Shown: piece by piece, positions 50,787 to 53,794 of the stretch
Layout of the letters: each line of letters opens with the position of its first letter
How positions within the stretch are numbered: the first letter of the stretch is position 1
NCBI GenBank assembly: GCA_903829325.1
Contig: CAIKPM010000002.1
Span: 1-53,794 of the forward strand
Reading direction: 5' to 3'
DNA: 53,794 bases
Origin: an uncultured bacterium
GTDB taxonomy: Bacteria > Vulcanimicrobiota > Vulcanimicrobiia > Vulcanimicrobiales > Vulcanimicrobiaceae
Translations under genes and position numbers: made by a program
Notes under the pieces: generated by a model
What the model was told of the DNA's origin: nothing
Seen by the model: only the letters and a program-made list of their open reading frames with translations
Database searches by the model: none

Positions 50787-52610
50787 GTGAAAACACGTCC
50801 TGATATCCGCAACGTGGCCATTATCGCCCACGTCGACCACGGCAAGACGACTCTTGTCGACGCCATGCTCAAACAGAGCGGCGTATTCCGCGAAGGCCAA
50901 CACGTCGATACGCGTGTAATGGATTCCAATCCATTAGAACGCGAGCGTGGCATTACGATTCTGGCCAAGAATACTGCTATTCGCCACGGTGATGTGAAAT
51001 TTAACATCGTCGATACGCCCGGTCACGCCGATTTCGGTGGTGAAGTTGAGCGTGTCTTGCAGATGGTGCAAGGGGTTGTCTTGCTGGTCGATGCCGCCGA
51101 AGGCGTCATGCCGCAGACGCGCTTTGTGCTTCGCAAAGCCTTGGAGCTCGATCTGCACGCTATTGTGGTCATCAACAAGATTGATCGCCAAGATGCGCGG
51201 GCAAAAGAGGTGGTCGATGAGGTGTTCGACCTCTTCGTGGGGCTAGGCGCGAACGACCAACAGGCTGATTTTAAGGTCATCTATGCCAATGGTCGTGCTG
51301 GTATTGCCAAAAATGAACTCGATGATGTGAGTGAAAATCTCGAGCCGTTGTTCGAGGCGATCGCCCGCTACATTCCGGAAGCGCCGGCTGAAGAGGGCGG
51401 CTTCCAGATGCTCATCAGTGCGATTGACCATAACGCCTATGTCGGACGTATCGGTATCGGCCGGGTCTTCCGCGGGAGTGCGAAGGTCAACGCCCCGATC
51501 GCGAAAATTGGCACCGATGGGGTGGTTTCCACTGGCCATCGTCTGACCAAATTACTCTCGTTCGCTGGTTTGAACCGCGTGGACGTTGAGAGCGTTGCTG
51601 CAGGCGATATCATCTGTGTTTCGGGTATCGATGGGCTCAACATCGGCGACACGCTTGCCGACGTGAGTAACCCCGAGCCGCTGAATGCGGTGGCGATCGA
51701 TGAGCCGACGGTCTCGATGTTCCTGAGCGTCAACGCGTCCCCGTTCGCTGGTCGCGAAGGAAAATTCTTGACCTCGCGCCAGATTCGTGAGCGCCTGATG
51801 CGCGAGCTCGAATCGAACGTGGCCTTGCGGGTCGCTGACACCGAAAGCGCTGACACCTTCGAGATTCGTGGGCGTGGCGAGTTGCATCTTTCGATCTTGC
51901 TTGAGACGATGCGTCGCGAAGGCTACGAACTTGCGGTTTCCAAGCCGACCGTCATCGTGAGCGAAAAAGATGGCGTGAAGATGGAACCGGTGGAATATGT
52001 GGTGGTTGACGTCGCTGAGGAATATGCCGGCGCAGTCATCGAATCACTCGGACGCCGCCGTGCGGTTATGTCAAACATGTTCTCGGTTGGGGATATGCAG
52101 CGGCTTGAATACACCATGCCGACCCGAGCGATTTTCGGACTTCGCGGTGAATTGCTGACCTTGACGCGCGGTACTGCGGTCATGTCCCACACGTATTACG
52201 ATCATCAACCTTTAGCCGGTGAAATCCCCGGTCGTTCGGTTGGTGCCTTGATTGCGAGTGATACTGGCACGATTACCGGCTATGCCTTGATGGGGCTTGA
52301 ACAACGTGGCCGTTTCTTTGCTGACCCGGGCACCGAAGTCTATGAAGGCATGATCATTGGCCGAGCCAACGACGACAAAGATATCTCGATCAATGTCGTC
52401 AAGGCGAAGAAACTCACCAATATGCGCGCGTCGGGTACGGACGAGAACGTCAAACTCCCGCCCGCTGAGGAAGTCTCACTAGAGCGAGCCATCGAGTTTA
52501 TCGAAGATGATGAGCTGGTTGAAATCACTCCAAAGAGCATCCGCTTGCGTAAGCGGATCTTGATCGAGACCGAACGTTTACGGGCTCGTAAGCAAAAGGT
52601 TACTCGCTAA
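50787..52610 (+). CDS. typA: ribosome-associated GTPase TypA/BipA
   Basis: A 607-residue translational GTPase acting in 50S assembly and stress or cold response. G1 is AHVDHGKT (14-21), with DTPGHADF and NKID following, then the EF-G-like domains and TypA-specific C-terminus (RGRGELHLSILLETMRREGYEL, FGLRGELLTLTRGTA). GTG 50787 starts the protein with KTRPDIRNVAIIAHVDHGK. Convergent with the FliN-like gene. Confidence 0.97.
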   Translation: MKTRPDIRNVAIIAHVDHGKTTLVDAMLKQSGVFREGQHVDTRVMDSNPLERERGITILAKNTAIRHGDVKFNIVDTPGHADFGGEVERVLQMVQGVVLLVDAAEGVMPQTRFVLRKALELDLHAIVVINKIDRQDARAKEVVDEVFDLFVGLGANDQQADFKVIYANGRAGIAKNELDDVSENLEPLFEAIARYIPEAPAEEGGFQMLISAIDHNAYVGRIGIGRVFRGSAKVNAPIAKIGTDGVVSTGHRLTKLLSFAGLNRVDVESVAAGDIICVSGIDGLNIGDTLADVSNPEPLNAVAIDEPTVSMFLSVNASPFAGREGKFLTSRQIRERLMRELESNVALRVADTESADTFEIRGRGELHLSILLETMRREGYELAVSKPTVIVSEKDGVKMEPVEYVVVDVAEEYAGAVIESLGRRRAVMSNMFSVGDMQRLEYTMPTRAIFGLRGELLTLTRGTAVMSHTYYDHQPLAGEIPGRSVGALIASDTGTITGYALMGLEQRGRFFADPGTEVYEGMIIGRANDDKDISINVVKAKKLTNMRASGTDENVKLPPAEEVSLERAIEFIEDDELVEITPKSIRLRKRILIETERLRARKQKVTR

Positions 52611-52615
52611 CCTAA

Positions 52616-52646
52616 AGCCCCAGCGTTATTTTGGCTTACTGGGGCT
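52616..52646. terminator. hairpin between typA and the FliN-like gene
   Basis: AGCCCCAG (52616-52623) and CTGGGGCT (52639-52646) form an eight-pair GC-rich stem with a 15-base loop, five bases after the typA stop and overlapping the last codons of the convergent gene. No U-tract on either side, so termination efficiency is uncertain. Confidence 0.5.
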
Positions 52647-52929
52647 CCTCTTCGTTGAGGAGCTCCGTGAGCCGGACCCCAAAAACGTCGTTGACAACGA
52701 CGATTTCTCCGCGCGCAATCAATTTTTCATTGGCGAATACGTCGATTGGCATGCTGGCTGGGCGGTCCAGCTCGATAATTGCATTGGGAGTCAAATTGAG
52801 GATGTCGCGCACGCTCATGCGTCGTGAACCGAGTTTGGCTGTGACCGTCAGGGGGACGCCGAAGAGCACCGAAAGGTTATCAACGGTCTCATCCTCTTCC
52901 ATACGTGCTATTTCTCCCTTGGTGTTCAT
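52636..52929 (-). CDS. fliN: FliN-like SpoA domain protein
   Basis: A 97-residue protein that is essentially one SpoA domain: VPLTVTAKLGSRRMSVRDILNLTPNAIIELDRPASMPIDVFANEKLIARGEIVVVNDVFGVRLTEL, as in the flagellar C-ring protein FliN and type III secretion SctQ, is summarised here by its key elements LGSRRMSVRD, PIDVFANEKL and FGVRLTEL. A flagellar switch component by family. No other motility gene is in the window, so its partners must be elsewhere. Confidence 0.88.
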   Translation of the reverse strand: MNTKGEIARMEEDETVDNLSVLFGVPLTVTAKLGSRRMSVRDILNLTPNAIIELDRPASMPIDVFANEKLIARGEIVVVNDVFGVRLTELLNEEEPQ

Positions 52930-52946
52930 GTATTGAATCTTGCATT

Positions 52947-52977
52947 AGTGTAGCATACGTGCGGCTGGAATTGGCAA
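52947..52977 (-). promoter_or_regulatory. promoter of the FliN-like gene
   Basis: On the minus strand TTGCCA (52977-52972), a 19-base gap, and extended -10 TGCTACACT (52955-52947). Transcription would start near 52940, giving a leader of roughly 11 bases. Apart from this and the promoter at 53184, the 300-base gap 52930-53229 shows no gene I can support. Confidence 0.5.
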
Positions 52978-53183
52978 TGCTGCTTGCAGGGTGCTGTTTT
53001 GTTTGCGCAATGTGCGCTATATATTTTTCTTCGTATATTTGCGTGACAATGTTGTGTTTCACGCTGAATGTCCTAATCGTATGGGCTTTACACGCGATAT
53101 TGAATGAGCTAGGATAGAGGCAATATCAATCAGTCGTGTTCTGCCATTTTATCTCATAACGTTCTATCTCACATCCCCATCCC

Positions 53184-53211
53184 TTGGCTTGCGTAAATTC
53201 TCTATTAATAT
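53184..53211 (+). promoter_or_regulatory. candidate promoter of the small Gln-rich gene
   Basis: TTGGCT (53184-53189), 16-base spacer, TAATAT (53206-53211); TATTAA at 53203 is an alternative -10. GAGG (53217-53220) precedes ATG 53230, leaving a very short leader. Confidence 0.4.
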
Positions 53212-53229
53212 ACTCCGAGGTAATCGCCC

Positions 53230-53532
53230 ATGGCTACGCTTCCGCCACTTGCTCCCTCCGCTGGAGCACCTCAGATAACGCAGGCGCAATTAGATGCGGC
53301 GCAAGTTGCTGCCTCAAATCAACTCACCGCACAACAAGAAATCGATAGTGTGCGGTCATTGCAAATGCAGGCGACAACCCAAGCGTTGCAAACACGATCA
53401 AGTGAGCAAGAAACGCTGGGTACGGCGTTGCAAACGATTACCCAACAGGCGATTAGCCAGTCTCAAGAGCTAATCGACAACGAAATTAAGCAAGCGAAGA
53501 AAACGGTGCAAAATTCATCAGACGCCGTTTAG
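53230..53532 (+). CDS. small Gln/Ala-rich coiled-coil protein, unknown
   Basis: A 100-residue acidic to neutral protein of unknown family. The first 20 residues are Pro/Ala-rich; residues about 20-95 are Gln-, Ala- and Thr-rich and look entirely helical, probably a coiled coil ending in NEIKQAKKTVQ. No signal peptide, membrane helix, Cys or Trp. GAGG nine bases upstream supports ATG 53230. A palindrome and a terminator-like hairpin follow the stop. It resembles small motility-associated or export-type helical proteins only in composition. Confidence 0.6.
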   Translation: MATLPPLAPSAGAPQITQAQLDAAQVAASNQLTAQQEIDSVRSLQMQATTQALQTRSSEQETLGTALQTITQQAISQSQELIDNEIKQAKKTVQNSSDAV

Positions 53533-53539
53533 TATCTGG

Positions 53540-53554
53540 CGTTATCCGATAACG
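53540..53554. repeat. perfect 15-base palindrome
   Basis: CGTTATC-C-GATAACG begins eight bases after the stop of the small Gln-rich gene. Could be an operator or part of the 3' end structure. Confidence 0.5.
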
Positions 53555-53583
53555 ATGTTGATTGTCTTGAAAAGAATAATTTT

Positions 53584-53608
53584 CACACATATTGTGTGGA
53601 GATTTTTT
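53584..53608 (+). terminator. probable terminator
   Basis: CACACA (53584-53589), loop TAT, TGTGTG (53593-53598), then GAGA and six T (53603-53608). The T-run is four bases from the stem, so a moderately good intrinsic terminator for the small Gln-rich gene. Confidence 0.55.
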
Positions 53609-53688
53609 GTGTTTTTGGCTATTTTTGATGGGATAGGCCGAAGGTCTTAGGTTGCCGTCATTTACAACTGATGGCTTTGTGAGATAGG

Positions 53689-53704
53689 ATGAATCCAGAT
53701 TCAT
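53689..53704. repeat. 16-base palindrome near window end
   Basis: ATGAATC-CA-GATTCAT, a perfect dyad in AT-rich DNA (53533-53794) that holds no gene I can recognise. Possibly an operator of a gene beyond the window. Confidence 0.35.
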
Positions 53705-53794
53705 TATTCTTAAAATAAATTCTTTTGGATAGTTTGGAAAAGAATACTGCGATGGAATCAATGATGAATTGCCCACGTCTTACCCCTAGTATTA

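Noticed and set aside
52905-53117. 70-codon hydrophobic Cys-rich frame in the gap after the FliN-like gene
   Set aside because: It overlaps the FliN-like start antisense, lacks a ribosome-binding site and has odd composition (many Cys). Treated as chance.
1-53794. CRISPR arrays, insertion sequences, prophage, integron or rRNA/tRNA genes
   Set aside because: No regularly spaced repeats, transposase or integrase motifs, or RNA gene signatures were seen on reading; faint or divergent RNA genes could be missed without a covariance search.

Overview
This is a gene-dense bacterial chromosome segment of moderately high GC content. It comes from a diderm organism: it encodes an LptD/OstA-type outer-membrane LPS transport protein, an LptF/LptG-type permease, a MurE with the meso-diaminopimelate DNPR motif, and a complete run of peptidoglycan precursor genes. 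The mix of HemC and HemD fusions, a DUF1800/DUF1501 pair, a lone FliN-type SpoA protein, many 4-bp gene overlaps and non-ATG starts resembles uncultured deep-branching phyla. My best guess is Candidatus Eremiobacterota (WPS-2) or a relative; this is an inference, and there is no rRNA gene in the window to test it. I saw no tRNA, rRNA, CRISPR array, insertion sequence or phage gene.

Layout. 1-1.6 kb: a small membrane protein and an acyltransferase 3. 1.5-6.8 kb (minus): a MacA/MacB-type tripartite exporter followed by pirin and an extradiol-dioxygenase family gene. 6.9-12.1 kb: an ornithine-cyclodeaminase family enzyme, a zinc alcohol dehydrogenase, lysine 2,3-aminomutase and a GT39-type glycosyltransferase. 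12.2-20.4 kb (plus): a tetrapyrrole operon, [precorrin-2 dehydrogenase + HemC + HemD-like fusion]-hemB-hemL-(unknown membrane protein)-hemA-[cobA + hemD fusion], then a small unknown gene and an intrinsic terminator. Together these make 5-aminolevulinate from glutamyl-tRNA and carry it to uroporphyrinogen III and precorrin-2/sirohydrochlorin. 20.5-23.8 kb: glutaredoxin, ilvE, a GGDEF protein and a stand-alone arginine-dihydrolase-like enzyme. 23.9-27.3 kb (minus): an unknown protein and the DUF1800/DUF1501 pair. 27.5-29.1 kb (minus): a hipBA-type toxin-antitoxin pair.

29.2-44.1 kb (minus) is the division and cell-wall (dcw) cluster, in transcription order mraZ-rsmH-ftsL-ftsI-murE-murF-(CofE-like ligase)-mraY-murD-ftsW-murG-murC-murB-ddl. 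Almost all junctions are 4-bp overlaps, so it reads as one transcription and translation unit. The usual ftsQ-ftsA-ftsZ tail is absent and hipBA follows ddl. Upstream of mraZ there is a well-formed promoter, four GTGGKG repeats at exact 10-bp spacing (the expected MraZ operator) and a perfect DnaA box paired with an inverted near-copy. Divergently, lptF-like and lptD (44.3-47.9 kb) place outer-membrane assembly back to back with septal wall synthesis. 47.9-53.8 kb: mscL with a zinc ribbon, comM, a CmcI-type methyltransferase, typA/bipA (apparently leaderless), a FliN-like gene and a small Gln-rich protein.

The most promising novel items are the CofE-like ligase inside the dcw cluster, the combined MraZ/DnaA-box control region, the three-domain HemC fusion whose dehydrogenase domain seems to lack its catalytic Asp, and the unknown Ig-like membrane protein inside the heme operon.
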